Assembly: GCA_026261815.1 (NCBI GenBank)
Contig: JAMPIT010000894.1
Span: forward strand, 54,313,147-54,377,146
Length of the DNA: 64,000 bases
Source: Monarcha castaneiventris obscurior
Taxonomy: Eukaryota; Chordata; Aves; Passeriformes; Monarchidae
Direction: 5' to 3'
In this document: positions 1 through 12,100 of the stretch, piece by piece
Layout of the letters: every line of letters starts with the position of its first letter
How positions within the stretch are numbered: the stretch's first letter is position 1
The notes under the pieces: generated by a model
Database searches by the model: none
What the model saw: the letters and a program-made list of their open reading frames with translations, nothing else
What the model was told of the DNA's origin: nothing
Made by a program: the position numbers and the translations under genes

Positions 1-500
1 TTTCTTGGACCTGCTCAGCCCTGAACACGCTGCTAAGTGGCGTGTTCCTGGCACACTGGCTGGGCAGGAGGCTCAGGACATGCTGGGGAGAGTGGAGGGA
101 TGGCCTCAGGCAGCTGGGGCCAGCAGCCACCAAAGCCTTGGGCCAAGGTGGTGTCGGGCCAGGCCCGAGAGCTGGCGTGGGGCAGCAGAGCTGGGTAGGC
201 CCCAGGGCTCCTGGGCCTCCTGCCCAGCCCTTGGCGCAAGGCCCCCAGGCAGAGGGGGCTCAGCCCCTGGGCAGCAATGGGGCCCACCCTGCCCACCAGG
301 CACAGCCCAGAGAGACAAGCCAAAGGAGATGCGGCCCTGGGAAGAGGAGGAGAGTCCACTTCTCCCCTCGCCCGTGTCTCTGCGGCTCCAGCCCCGCTCA
401 GGGCTAGCAGCACGTGGCAGGGAATGCATGACCAGGGCCGACACCCAGCACTGGGACGTTCCCCACCATAGCTGTGCTGAAGCCCCTCATTCTTAGTGCT
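1..500. other. GC-rich segment at window edge, unidentified
   Basis: This stretch is far richer in G and C than the next several kilobases. Several frames on both strands stay open (163 codons at 5-496 on +, 126 codons at 33-413 on -), which is expected for GC-rich DNA. The translations are rich in Gly, Pro, Ala and Arg with no domain I recognise. It runs directly into an AT-rich stretch with a poly(A) signal at 629-634, so it may be the last exon or 3' UTR of a transcript entering from the left, or part of an LTR. I cannot choose between these from the window. Confidence 0.3.
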
Positions 501-584
501 AGATTTTTTTTACAGGAATGTTTTTACATAGAAGTTGTAGCTTTTCATATTTAAGAAAGTTGTTGATTTTAGGCAAGGGGCTCC

Positions 585-670
585 TAGTAGTTTTTGCCCC
601 CTCTTAGCTTTTAAGAGTCCTAAAGTTCAATAAAGTTCACGTTTTCCAGATGTTGCTGGGGTCTTTCACT
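585..670 (+). promoter_or_regulatory. Putative polyadenylation site
   Basis: AATAAA lies at 629-634 and is followed within about 20-35 bases by a G/T-rich stretch (around 650-668). That is the usual order of a vertebrate cleavage and polyadenylation site. A possible short hairpin precedes it, GGGGC pairing with GCCCC around 579-600. It would end a + strand transcript coming from the GC-rich segment, or mark the R region of an LTR. AATAAA is common by chance in AT-rich DNA, so confidence is limited. Confidence 0.35.
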
Positions 671-1645
671 GTTCCATATGAGATGGTTGATGGGTTTGCA
701 CGTGAGCTCCACACCAGCACTCATGGAGCAACATATTATTGCTTCCAAAAGCCTTTTCTTTCTGTCTACAAACGAAAGAGAGATGCTCGCAGAAGTTATC
801 CCAGGAAAAGAAAAGGAAGGCCTCAGAGGAAGCACTGGATGAGAGACAGGAGTTCTTCCAACAACCAGCACGGTACCAGCAAGTAGGGATCCCCCATCCA
901 GGATTCACAAAGTTCTAGGAATGTCTTGAGTCAGGCAGAACTCCAGATTGTAGAACTGCTGAAGAGAATATTTCAAAGCACAGGCTTCAGACAACCTATA
1001 AAATTTTTTAAATGAAAGTTTTGAAGAAAGCCTTGTTCTAATAGAAATAAAAGCAAACTGTTTTTAAAATCTCCCATGCAGTTCCAACCAGGCTCTGCCC
1101 TTACTGAAGAGCAATATCCCCTGTGGTGTGCATTGGAGCCACATGCACATACTCCTCTGCTGTGTAACTCTCATACTCCTTGAATTCTTTGTTCCATGGG
1201 ATGCATATGCTTCATGGTCTTCAGCATAACCAATCAAGCACTATCTTTGCTTCAAATATCAGGTAATTAAATCCTTTAGACTGTAAAATTTTTTTCTTCT
1301 GTCGTACCTTCTTGCAGCCACAAAGCAAAGCATCTGAAAGTTTACCTGGCCAGGCATTACGATTTTCAACACAGGTTAGAAACATCCTTCAGCATGTTGA
1401 CATGAAACACAAATAATCTGCCTTCTAAAGCTTGCAGGTCAAGCATGGACTGCTCATGAAATGCTTAAGAAATTCTCTGAATCTTCCATGGAAATCAGCA
1501 ACTGCTCAGTTACAGAGACAACCAAACCAAATCAGGCACTGGCAAAGCGATGTAACAAATCAAAGCAACCTCAAAGCATACAACAGCATTCACTTTTCCA
1601 GAGAATTCACCATGTCTTTTTGAGCCTAAAGAATTATATGTTGGT

Positions 1646-1646
<1 letters not shown>
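671..1646. other. Unannotated AT-rich DNA
   Basis: I see no gene or recognisable repeat. The longest open frames are about 80 codons and overlap each other on both strands, as expected by chance. Confidence 0.5.

Positions 1647-1678
<32 letters not shown>
1647..1678 (+). repeat. Poly(A) homopolymer, 32 A
   Basis: This is an uninterrupted run of 32 A. CR1 elements do not end in poly(A), so it is not the tail of that family. I could not find a retrocopy upstream of it or a target-site duplication around it. Confidence 0.9.
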
Positions 1679-1682
<4 letters not shown>

Positions 1683-2831
1683 AGGAAAATAACCTGTTTC
1701 ACTGAGATTTTGCTTAGACTGAAAGGGCATTTCAAGGCATTAGCTTTTCACTACAGTCAAACTTTGCAGTGAAAACAAGCAACAGGACAATTTTAGAGGG
1801 AAGAGCTGCTATGCAGCTGGAAACATGTCACAGCTCGGCAAAAACTCTGGATGCCAACCTGAGTGAATGTGAGTTACTTGAAGCAAGGAAGAAACAGTAT
1901 CATTGCATCTCTGTGGGTTGGGGGCACAAGAGGTAGAAAAAGGCTGTTACATAATTTGGAGCATTTCCAGTCTAGAAGCTGGCTTCACACACAGCCGGGT
2001 CTAGGCTCCAGCTGCAACATTATTTACAGCTCAATTTACAGTTTGAATTTTTATCAGCACCACACACACACAATCCACAGCTTCTTTAGGCCAAAGAAAA
2101 GCTACAAAAAGCATTTTCTAACAGGCACCCAGCACTCCACTAACCCACAGCTTTTACTCTAATGATCACATGAAAAGATTAAAAAAATGCCAAGGCTTTT
2201 TTTGACAGGAGGACTGCAAGTGAGAACTTTTTTTTACAATGTGCTGAACTGGTTTCACCCTTCCTTGTATTGTCTTTTCTAGTCAAGTTCAGAAATAAAC
2301 AGGACTCACATTGTTATTATTGCTACCTGTTTGCTCATTGCCAAATTCATACCAGATGTCAAAAAAATATCAAGTTGTTTACAGAAAAATATCAAGTTGT
2401 TTATTCCTTTGTTGGTCTTAAGTGGCCTGCACACTAAGAAAAGTAATGCCTTTTTATAAAATCACCTACTTGTATACAGTTCAAGACAAGAAAGAGCATG
2501 AATTTCTATTTACCTCTCTAAATTCAACACACAGCATGTTCATTCACTGAATAAGCTACCACCAGTCAGCAATACTTCAAGATCATCTAAAGAAACAAGC
2601 AGCTGAATTGCCGTGTGTACATACTCCAGTTTACCTTCCTGTTCTTTATGCTATTTGCTTTATAATTTCTGGAACAGTCTCTGCTGCCCCACAGAAAACT
2701 TCCTTAAAAACATGACTGGGTCCCGGAGCCTAGAACAGAATGTGTGAGCTCAAGAAACTTTTGGAATTCTTGCAGTTACTGAAATACTAAACATCATGTA
2801 TTTAAAATCATAAAGTCAACTGCATAAAGTC
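1679..2831. other. Unannotated AT-rich DNA upstream of CR1
   Basis: No gene was recognised. It contains a short (CA)6 run at 2061-2072 and a small 22-bp-period duplication at 2363-2403. Confidence 0.5.
2363..2403 (+). repeat. Two-copy tandem duplication, 22-bp period
   Basis: The 19-base block AAAAATATCAAGTTGTTTA occurs at 2363-2381 and again, identical, at 2385-2403. The perfect identity suggests a recent slippage duplication. Confidence 0.85.
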
Positions 2832-2851
2832 AACAAGAGGAGCTGGAAGCC

Positions 2852-4486
2852 ATGGTACAACAGCAAAGCTATGATGTGATTGCCATCACGGAAACATGGT
2901 GGGATGACTCACATAGCTGGAGCACCGCACTGGATGGCTACAAGCTCTTCAGAAGAGACAGGAAAGGGAGAAGAGGTGGAGGGGTGGCCCTTTACATTAG
3001 GGAGGTTTTTGATGCTATGGACATTGAAACTAATGATGATGAAGTTGAATGCCTATGGGTAAGGATTAAAGGGAAGGCCAACAAGGCTGATATCCTACTA
3101 GGGGTCTGTTACAGACCGCCCAACCAGGATGAAGAAGTGGACAACTTATTCTATAAGCAGCTAGAGAATGTTTCAGGGTCACCAGCCCTTGTTCTCGTAG
3201 GTGACTTTAACCTACCGGACATCTGCTGGGAACTTAATACAGCAGAAAAGAGGCAGTCCAGGAAGTTCTTGGAGTGGGTGGAGGACAACTTTCTGTTGCA
3301 GCTGGTGAGTGAGCCCACCAGGGGAGAGGCTATACTAGATTTATTGTTGACAAATAGAGACGGGCTGGTGGGAGATGTGGTGGTTGGAGGACAACTGGGG
3401 CATAGTGACCATGGAATTACTGAGTTTTCAGTAATTGGTGAAAGGAGGGAGAACATCAATAAGGCTTTTACATTGGACTTCAGGAGGGCAAACTTTAACC
3501 TATTTAGGAGACTTATCCAGAGAGTTCCTTGGGAAGCAGCCCTTAAAAACAAAGGGGTACAGGAAGGATGGGCATACTTCAAAAGAGAGATCTTGAGGGC
3601 ACAGGAACAGACTGTTCCAGTGCGACGAAAGATGAGTGGGCGAGGTAAATGCCCATCCTGGGTGGACAACGAGGTTTTGAAGGAACTTAGGAACAAAAAG
3701 AGGATATATCATCTTTGGAAGGAGGGTCAGGTCTCTCAGGAAGTATTTAAGGAGGCTGTTAGGGCATGTAGGAAAAAAATTAGGGAGGCCAAAGCTCAGT
3801 TTGAGCTCAGTTTGGCAACCCTTGTAAAGGACAATAAAAAATGCTTTTACAAATATATTAATGAAAAAAGGAAGGGCAAGACCGACCTTTGTTGTCTATT
3901 GGATGCGGAAGGGAATTTAGTAACTGCAGATGAGAAGAAAGTGGAGGTGCTTAATGACTTCTTTGCCTCGGTCTTTACTGAAAAGACACATGGTGCTCAG
4001 GACAACTGTCTTCCTAGGTTGGTAGATAATGTCAGGGAGCAGAACAGTCCCCCTGTTATCCAAGAGGAGGCAGTCAGGGAACTGCTGAGCTGCCTGGATA
4101 TCCATAAATCTATGGGACCGGATGGGATCCATCCCAGGGTGATGAGGGAGCTGGCAGATGAGCTTGCAAAGCCACTCTCCATCATCTACCAGCAGTCCTG
4201 GCTCACTGGTGAGGTTCCAGATGACTGGAAGCTGGCCAATGTGACACCCATTCACAAAAAGGGTAAGAAGGAGGATCCTGGTAATTACAGGCCGGTTAGC
4301 CTGACCTCGGTACCAGGGAAAGTCATGGAACAGTTTATACTGAGTGCTATTACACAGCACCTACAGGATGGACAGGGGATCAGACCCAGCCAGCATGGAT
4401 TTAGAAGGGGTGGGTCATGTTTGACCAACCTGGTCTCCTTTTATGACCAGGTAACCCGCCTGGTAGATACACCTGGACGTGTTTAA
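2852..4486 (+). pseudogene. CR1 ORF2 remnant: endonuclease plus N-terminal reverse transcriptase
   Basis: This 544-codon ORF comes from CR1 ORF2, whose protein nicks DNA and reverse-transcribes its own RNA. Residues 1-190 or so are an apurinic-type endonuclease domain lacking its extreme N-terminus: ITETWWDD holds the acidic residue E14, VGDFN covers 116-120, and GHSDH (184-188) is the terminal catalytic Asp-His motif. A linker (about 200-410) follows. The RT start is then visible: HKSMGPDGIHP at 419-428, DDWKLANVTPIHKKG at 457-471, NYRPVSLTS at 478-486 and QHGFRRGGSC at 514-523. The RT A motif (usually DFSKAFD) and the YADD-type catalytic box are missing because of an internal deletion near codon 539. 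The last residues, about 540-544 (TPGRV), are out-of-frame sequence. The first Met is internal to the original protein, so the start is arbitrary. The product could not reverse-transcribe; the endonuclease residues look intact, but the domain is N-truncated. Confidence 0.92.
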
Positions 4487-4584
4487 AAAGAGATTGGATG
4501 TGGCACTCAGTGCCATGGTTTAGTTTAGTTAAGGTGTTAGGACAGAGGTTGGACTCGATGATCTTGAAGGTCTCTTCCAACCTG

Positions 4585-4608
4585 GTGATTCTGTGATTCT
4601 GTGATTCT
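4585..4608 (+). repeat. CR1 3' terminal octamers (GTGATTCT x3)
   Basis: Three perfect 8-bp units end the CR1 element. This short tandem tail is used by the CR1 reverse transcriptase to start copying and marks the true 3' end. Confidence 0.9.
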
Positions 4609-4609
4609 G

Positions 4610-7600
4610 CAGGGTGGCTTTACTATGGGAATTTCATGAATAAAAGATATTCAGAAGTCTTAATTTATGCAGTAGGTGTGTAGTACTAATCAGAAGATGG
4701 AATCCAGAAGCATCAGTCCACAACAGCAAGCAGTATAGGAGTTTCAGAGATTTTTTTAAAACTCTAATATTTTTATTTTAGTTACCTCAAAACAGTCCAC
4801 ATAAGAGACATTGGTTCAGTTCCTCAGGTTGCTACAGCTTTAACAAATGAAATGGCAGGTTTTGGAGTCCCACAGCCTGGCTTTCATTATCATGAACTCT
4901 TGGAGGATATATGAGGCGTTATTTTTCAGCCACTGACATGGCATCCAGGCACTCTGAAGGCTGCTGTTGACTGTGTTTGCCAACCTACACAGTTCAAAAA
5001 AGTTACAAGATCATATGGGTTTAAGGTGCAATCTATTTAAATTGTACCATGCCTCTTCCTCCTTGGAACATCTCCGTTGCACGTTTTCAACTACCCAGTT
5101 TTATGGCCTTGGTTTTGTTAGATAATTTCCTCTATAGGATTACATTCCACTGGCTTCTTGCCAAAAACCTTCAGACTAGAAGAGATTAAATCTTCAACCA
5201 TCAACAGAATAGTGTAGCTGACATACATCTTGAGGCAACTGCAGTCTGACATCTATGAACATCTATGAATTTGTGCTAAACACAAATTTCACTAAACATC
5301 ACTCGGATGGTGTTTCTACCTAGTTGCTGATAAAAAAGTGCAATATAGACCATCTGTAAAGTGTGGAAATCACAGTAGACACCGCTTCTCTGTAGATTGT
5401 AAATAATACAGTTATTTTAGCAGCAGAAATTCTGCCCAAGGCTCATGTTATTTACAGCAACCTCACACTTTCCTCCTGAGGGCCTGCCTCAACAAGCTTC
5501 TGTTTCTTTCACCAGGGTGTTAGAAAGGTTCCACTGCAAATACTTCAGAAACACAGAGGTTTTAACTCTGAGAATTGATGTCAGTTTTTGGTGGGTCCTC
5601 CTCCTGCATCTGGACTTCTCAGCTGAAGTCTCTCAGGAAAAAAGACACAGAACTAGAATTTACATGCTGATTTGTATGGTAAGCAACCCATAAAAACAAC
5701 ATTTTAACCTTTTGCTGTGAAATTTAAAGAGCAAAGGCTAGACAGAAGGTGGAAGTTTTGGGGAAAAGATAGGAAAACAACCTGTAAGCAAAGGAAAAAA
5801 ACAAGGTAATAATAAATAAAAATTATACATTTAGTATTAAGCATTCACCTGTGGCACAAGATCCAACTCTATGCTTTGGTTTTTACTCTCAAGGGAAGGA
5901 CCACTGAGAGCACTAAAAAGAAACATCTAATCTGATGTTTATTTCCTGGTGATATTCATTTATTTGGCTTCTCGCTATAAAAGACTTGTTAAAAAAAAAA
6001 CAAACCCAAACATAATGCAATATAATTTTTCTCCCAGCTCAAGCAATTTTCACCAGTTTTAACTTAGATTTATCTATCACATGCCAAGCATTATTTCATT
6101 ACATTGCTGTGTTCTGAAGATGACTCATCAGTCAAATAATATTTCTGTGAAATACCTGCACAGCTCAGTGATGCCAGGCTGTAGAACACACTGCTAGCTG
6201 TTAAGAGCAGTACTAATTCCAGTTGCCATTTGTGATTATAGGAATAACAGGTAGGCATAATCTGGGAGTTATTTCCATTGGGATTTTCATTCAACAGGAC
6301 CTCCTTTTTGCTGTGCAAACTCTGAACACAAGCTCATCATCTCCCATTTCTATCAGTAGAAGTTTTCATGCTTGTAAGTGCACTCTGACACATACTGATA
6401 ATCAAATAGCATTTGAAACACTCAGCGTATGGCAATAAGGTGAGTTTGGTGTTTGGAAATAAGACATCTGCTTGGGAACACGTTTTATGGCCAGTTTGTG
6501 GCAAAGAGAACTGTGAAATAGGCAATGATTCTCTTACAGTCATAGAAACTTAGATTTCTTCTGTTTTTCAGGAAAGTCAAACTGATATCATGTACCATCT
6601 TGAAAGTTCCATTTCCAGGTCGTTTTTACAAGGCCTGAACAGAGAAGTTCAATGTCCTTAAACCTTCAAGGGCAAAATTAATGCCAAGCCCTTAAGAAAA
6701 TGGTTTTAAAAATTGAGCCAGTCCTCCTGGACTCATTTCTATAATTTTTTTCTTTGCTATTTTTTGTTGTTGAAAGTTATAGGAAATAATTTTCCTTGAT
6801 TTTGGGAGGAGGTTTGTTGTTTTCGTTATTTTCTTAAAGCAAAATAACGTAATGGCTGTGACAAACACAAAAGGAGGAGGAAAGTGCCGCCAGCTTCCTT
6901 CATTAAAGCACGTTTTCCACTCCACTGTGTCTGCTCAAAGAGCTCAGGAACAGCTCTACAATGCCAGCACTGCATTATTTTATTTTGTTTTGTTTAAATG
7001 AGGCAGCACACGCCAATCCAGCAGCAAGGAAGAAGATTGTCTCTTTCCTGCAGTGAGGGTATGTGCAGCAAAATAGCTTCCACTGGTTCACAGATCCAAT
7101 TTTTATATCCAGCACTGGCACAGAGAGACAAAACATCAATTGTTGGTCAAAGGCTAGAAAATATTACTACTTTGTACAATAGGGAGAAAATACTTCAAAC
7201 TAATCCATGTCTACCATAAAGAAGAGACCAGTTTACACAAATCAGGTTTTAAAAAAAAAAATGTAGAGAGAAATATGACTAAAATAATTACATTATTTCC
7301 TCAAAAATCATTACCTTTAGGCAACATCAGCACAAATACAATTAATAACTCGTTGAGAAATATCCATTTCTTCCCTTTCAACAATGATGAAAAGCATTAG
7401 TCTCTAATCTGACTTTAAAGCCTGTGCCTAAAAACCAAATATTATTATTTATTATCCCCTCCCCTCCAAGCTGTTCCACAGAAAGGCTTTTTTTTTGGTG
7501 GAAAAAAGCATTTTTATATAAGGAAAAAAAATCAATATATTATTTGATTGCCATTGTAACTTAGAGTTCATTCTCATGATGTGGTACTTTTAATGCTGTG

Positions 7601-9100
7601 TTATTTCTATATTCTTGACCTTCTTAGAGTGAAATAAAAAGAAACCAGTCAAAAAACATTCTTGCTTCCAGTAAAAAAGAAAGACTCCGTAGGCTAATTT
7701 AGAAAAAAAAATAATCCAAGAGTCTGTAGGATATTAACAAGACTTTTTGAAACTGTAGTAAATCTGTCATGCTTTTAAAAACAAAACTAAGCAACACAGT
7801 CAGAAAGGGGAAAAACTCTCAGTCTTTCCTGTAGCTCAAAACTTAAACTTGTAGAAAATAACTGAAACATTTACTTTCAACCTTTAAACCAGATTTAATA
7901 AATACCCTAAATCAAGACATACAACGTCACATGATTCATATCCATCTTCATGAATCAAAAAGAGAGAATCTTTCATACCAGATCAGAGAAAAAGTTCTTG
8001 CCCCGTTGGAGAACATGACCAAGTTGAGCACACCTTGTATTTCCTTGCTTTGCTTCTCTGACAAGGAGCTGAATTATGGATTCTCTTACAGCAATACAGC
8101 CACACCAATCCACAGAAGGGGCCACCTGGGACAGCAGGTGTTCCTCCATAAAGTAAGAAGAAATTGGAAAAAATAAAAAGTGCAAAGCTTGCCCAGGCTT
8201 AAACTAGAATTTAGGGAATGCTGAAGTTTGATGGTGCAGTGGGAAAATACACAAAACCCACCAATGCCACTAGGTACATAGTTTTCAAAAAAGTGTGGAA
8301 CACCAGGCAGGGAGGGTAAGACTTCAACAACAATTCCTGAGGCTGCCAGAGCTGTGTTAACCTGAGTGCACTTTAGCCAGTGGATGTGTTCCCCCTCTGT
8401 GAGCTTCCATGGAGGGCTGGGAAGAGCAGCAGCTAAAGCATCCTGGATGGCAGAGAGCACAGAGAGTAATTCACACCAATGACACCCCCCAGCATTCTGA
8501 CACCATCTGAGAGCACTCACAAAGAGCAGGGATGAGTGCCCTGCTCATGGGCCAGCCTCAGCTACCACCTGCACAGAAACCCTGTGTTACCAAAAGGGCC
8601 ACGTCTTTGGGGAAGGGAGGAGATGGTGGCAGAATTTATTTTGTACTTTTTTTTCAGTTCTAATGTTAACAGTGAAGGTTTTTCTGTCACCTAGCACAGA
8701 AGGCTTTATAGCCTCATGTATATAAGAGACCATGGATTTGACTATATTTCCTACAAAAATAAATCTTTTACTGTATTCCACTTATTATAAGAATGATAAT
8801 GCAGGTTAATATATGCTACAGTAATATTATTAAATGTTAGGGGGTTTTTTTATAGAAAAGAGTGTTCTGACACCAAAAATCTAAAGTTTTAGAATCAGAA
8901 AAAAAAAATTGCGCTTAGAGATTCTGTTTTTAGTTGTCCTTCAAAAACATGAGGATATTCCCTTTAAGTCCTCCTCTCTCTCATTCCCATTGTCCACTTT
9001 CTCCACCATCATCATTAAGAATTCCTGCAATGTTTTACAAGTTTTAATGAGTGTGTTAGGCAGCTAAATCAGATTAAATCTAACTGTAGTAAAATACTAT
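4610..9100. other. Unannotated AT-rich DNA
   Basis: I recognise no gene, RNA or mobile element. All open frames are under about 145 codons (the longest is on - at 8086-8520) and none shows a known domain. Two segments are flanked by good splice signals (5516-5678 and 6298-6439), but neither reading frame resembles a known protein. Confidence 0.4.
5516..5678 (+). other. Weak candidate exon bounded by splice-like signals
   Basis: A pyrimidine-rich stretch ending in CACCAG at 5510-5515 is a strong acceptor-like signal, and ATG|GTAAGC at 5676-5684 is a good donor-like signal. The 163 bases between them are open in one frame, with about 53 codons lacking any recognisable domain. Pairs like this appear by chance in tens of kilobases, so this is only a candidate non-coding or alternative exon. 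Confidence 0.15.
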
Positions 9101-12100
9101 GCCAAGTGAAGACAAATAATAAAACCAGAGAGAACCTCTCAAACTCTGTAACTGCAATTATCTCTCTATTTTAATTCATAGGTGGGAGAACCACTGAGTT
9201 TGCCACAAATGTCACATCGTAACTTCTGTCACTGGCAGGAGAAATCTAGAACCCCAACTGAAATTGTGCTAGATGCCATTGCCAAAAGCTGCTTTATTTC
9301 TTTTTTTTCCCCCTTCCTGCTAGATAAATATGTAGCAGAGCTGAACGAGAACACAGATGGAGGCTAAAGGAGGCTTAGCACCACTAATTCATGCATCACT
9401 GCTGGGTTTTGCCTTTGCATTTCACTAGAGTGCTTTCTTTGAATGAATCTGCATCAGAGACCAACAATTTCATTAACTGGTCAAAGCTGGCTGGGTTGGA
9501 ACATGAAAGATTTGGCAAAACTGTAAATTAGGGGGTGTATATTTACACATTTTTCTTCGAGGGAAGCAGAGCTCATTCATAAAGAAACTTAATGGACAGT
9601 AAATTTTATTGCATCTGTTAAAGAAAAAACATTGCAGACATAGTCAGCTGACAGGCCAAGTATGAAGAAGCAGATTCTGCAATCACTAAGCTGCAAAATT
9701 ATTATTCAGGACATGTTTGTCCCCCACTGGTTATGAGATAGTGCAAAAAGGTGAAGAGTTACCTTTCCCAGAGGGCAGTTTCCACTAACCACATGTAAAC
9801 ATGAAATCCACGGGCACTGGCTGGAAACACTGCTACTTTTCTCTCCTAGTTACAGCTGGAAGGAGAAAGTTTTCTTATTGCAGACTGATAGGATTGTCTG
9901 ATAGTTAGAGAACTGCAATACTGTTGCTCAGAAACACCAAGAACCTCTTATAGTGAAATGCCCTTCCAGAGTAAGCCTTTCACGTCACAGATAGTACATC
10001 AAAAGGTAAGAAAGTCATTATTTCAATCTTGCTTTTGTGACGTGAATGTACACCTTCCACAGCTATTACTCCCCCTCAAGTGAAAGAATGAGAACTCACA
10101 GAACTTTAGAAATGGATTATTTAACATTAATTAATTCAATTTAACATTTAAGTTAAAAAATGAAAAGGAGCTTCTCCTACCTTTTACTGTATTTGGTATT
10201 CTACACATTCTGGCAACAATGCAGTCATTTTTACTTTTGTCTGCCCCAGAGAATACTTGTGTTTTGAGCACCTACACTGCAGAACAGGCCCAAAGGATAC
10301 AGAATATCTTCATTGCTTGAACTAGTTCCAGGCACCCAGTAAGGACTGACCCTGGCTGACAAACCAGCATAGCTTCATTCAGTTTTCTTCACTTGCAAGA
10401 CAATCTTTACTCTTCTTATTTAAAAGAAATAGGAAGATGAGCATGTCACTCAGATTAGATTTTACTCAAGTTAGATTTCTCTCAATATTTAAGACTACCC
10501 CTTGCCCTTTGCTTTACAGTTCATTTTTGACAGGCATCACAGGCGAAACAAGACTGTTAAGAATATCAGGTTCACAGGACAAAAAAAAAACCCACAAAAA
10601 AAAAGATTGTCATTTTTCCATATTGTGAACTTACTGTGATATGGAGAGGACCTGTAACACAAGCAAAAAGTGCAAAGGGACTTTTCTCTAAGAGAAAATG
10701 TCCCATTGTGCAGAGGAACACTTCAGTGGCTCCAGTTAACATTTGTGTGCTCAGCACAGGCTTCTGTGACTTGCACTCTGCTAGTCTTGGTCAGTGATTT
10801 GTAAATGCACTGATCACCACATGGAACATTTGTCCTCAGTCTCATTAAAATAATTTCAGGATTTGACTGGTTCATGTTGTCATCTTACTAAGATTTTAGA
10901 AAAATAAATTTACTTCTCTTGTGTAAATGTTAATACAAAGTCTTTGAAACACCTTCCTTGCACACAATAATGGGATAGAACAGCATGACTTCCCTGCCCT
11001 CTAGAATGTGATTTTGTGTTTATGTACCTAAGGGGATCTGATCCTAGACATCAAGACTCAGTTTCATTTCTGAAACTGCCAAAGAAAAACTAGCTTACAG
11101 GAAATATTTGGAATTTATCCTTTGAAATAAAATGGAAAAATCCCCAAACCAAGCAAACACTCAGTTACTCAGTTAAGCCCAGGATTGGGCATCCACACAT
11201 ATCCAATGTCGATGCCTTTCTTAATTCCTGACTGGCATTCAGAGTCCAGAGCAATGTATCCATCTGCCTTTTGTCATAAAGAGGATGTCACTGCAGCAGT
11301 CTTCAGAAATGTGAGAGACAGGACATGCCCCTGCTTTCCAAAGGCTTCCATCCACAAGAACCATCTCTGTGTTGTGCTACTGCTTCACAAGGAAGGTTTC
11401 AGGCAAGTTGAACTCTTTGTAAGACAGCCATAGCTGACAAATGCAAAATCACCATGGGCTGCACCTTCACCCTTCCCTCTCATTCTGAATTAATCAGGAT
11501 TTGGCAGTATGATATGGTAATGACCGAGGTCCCTGCGTGCACCTGCACTCATCATCAGGCAACACACAGTTCATTCACTGTGGTGAGCCCAAGCAAAGGC
11601 CACCTGTGCAGAGTGTAGGGTGGAGGTGGATGGGATAGGAGAGCTTCACCTAAGCACAGGATGCATCTAAGATACATCTACAATTAAAGACAGTGAAACA
11701 ATTTAACTTCCTCCAGGCTGAGAAAGTCTTATCAAAAGATTTTTGCCTTTGAAACAGTAAATGGGAAAAAATTACTACTTAGCAGCCAACCATTAAAAGA
11801 CAATTACACATTGACAAGCAAGATGGTAGCATTTCATTGACAGTTTTATGCAAAAATGAAGACAGAAACCCAAAGAAATTCTCCATTATTATTTTAGCGC
11901 ACCCTTTTATTAACAGGCATTTTCTTCAGTAGGTATTAAATGTGATAAATGTCATATTCTAAAGTTACTGAGGGCTGCTTTTCCATCACTTTCAGACTAA
12001 GTTCAATTGATTGTTGGGCAGATGGTGCAGAAGAACACATAATGTGTTCTCAATCTGACTGACACAGATTATAGTTTTAAAGCAGTGATTGAAGCACTTT

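Larger units (their letters stand above)
2832..4609 (+). mobile_element. CR1 LINE, 5'-truncated and internally deleted
   Basis: This is a non-LTR retrotransposon of the CR1 family, which copies itself by target-primed reverse transcription. Homology starts at the latest around 2834, where the codons read QEELEA just before the first Met, so the 5' UTR, ORF1 and the start of ORF2 are missing; 5' truncation is typical of CR1. ORF2 sequence runs to about 4468 and then jumps to the very end of ORF2: codons at 4476-4523 read DVFKKRLDVALSAMV and then TAG, in a frame offset from the upstream ORF. A short 3' UTR follows, and the element ends in three GTGATTCT octamers at 4585-4608, the CR1 3' signature. 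The segment between RT motif 2 and the C-terminal tail is absent. The long intact ORF suggests a fairly recent insertion. Family assignment is firm; the subfamily is not determined. Confidence 0.95.

Noticed and set aside
3151..3696. 181-codon open frame on - inside the CR1
   Set aside because: It is a shadow of the CR1 ORF2 on the other strand.
6298..6439. Splice-bounded segment ending in AAG|GTGAGT
   Set aside because: The pyrimidine tract is weak, the frame meets a stop at the donor, and such pairs arise by chance.
9850..10005. Splice-bounded segment from CTCTCCTAG to AAG|GTAAGA
   Set aside because: The inside is closed in the frames I checked and there is no other support.
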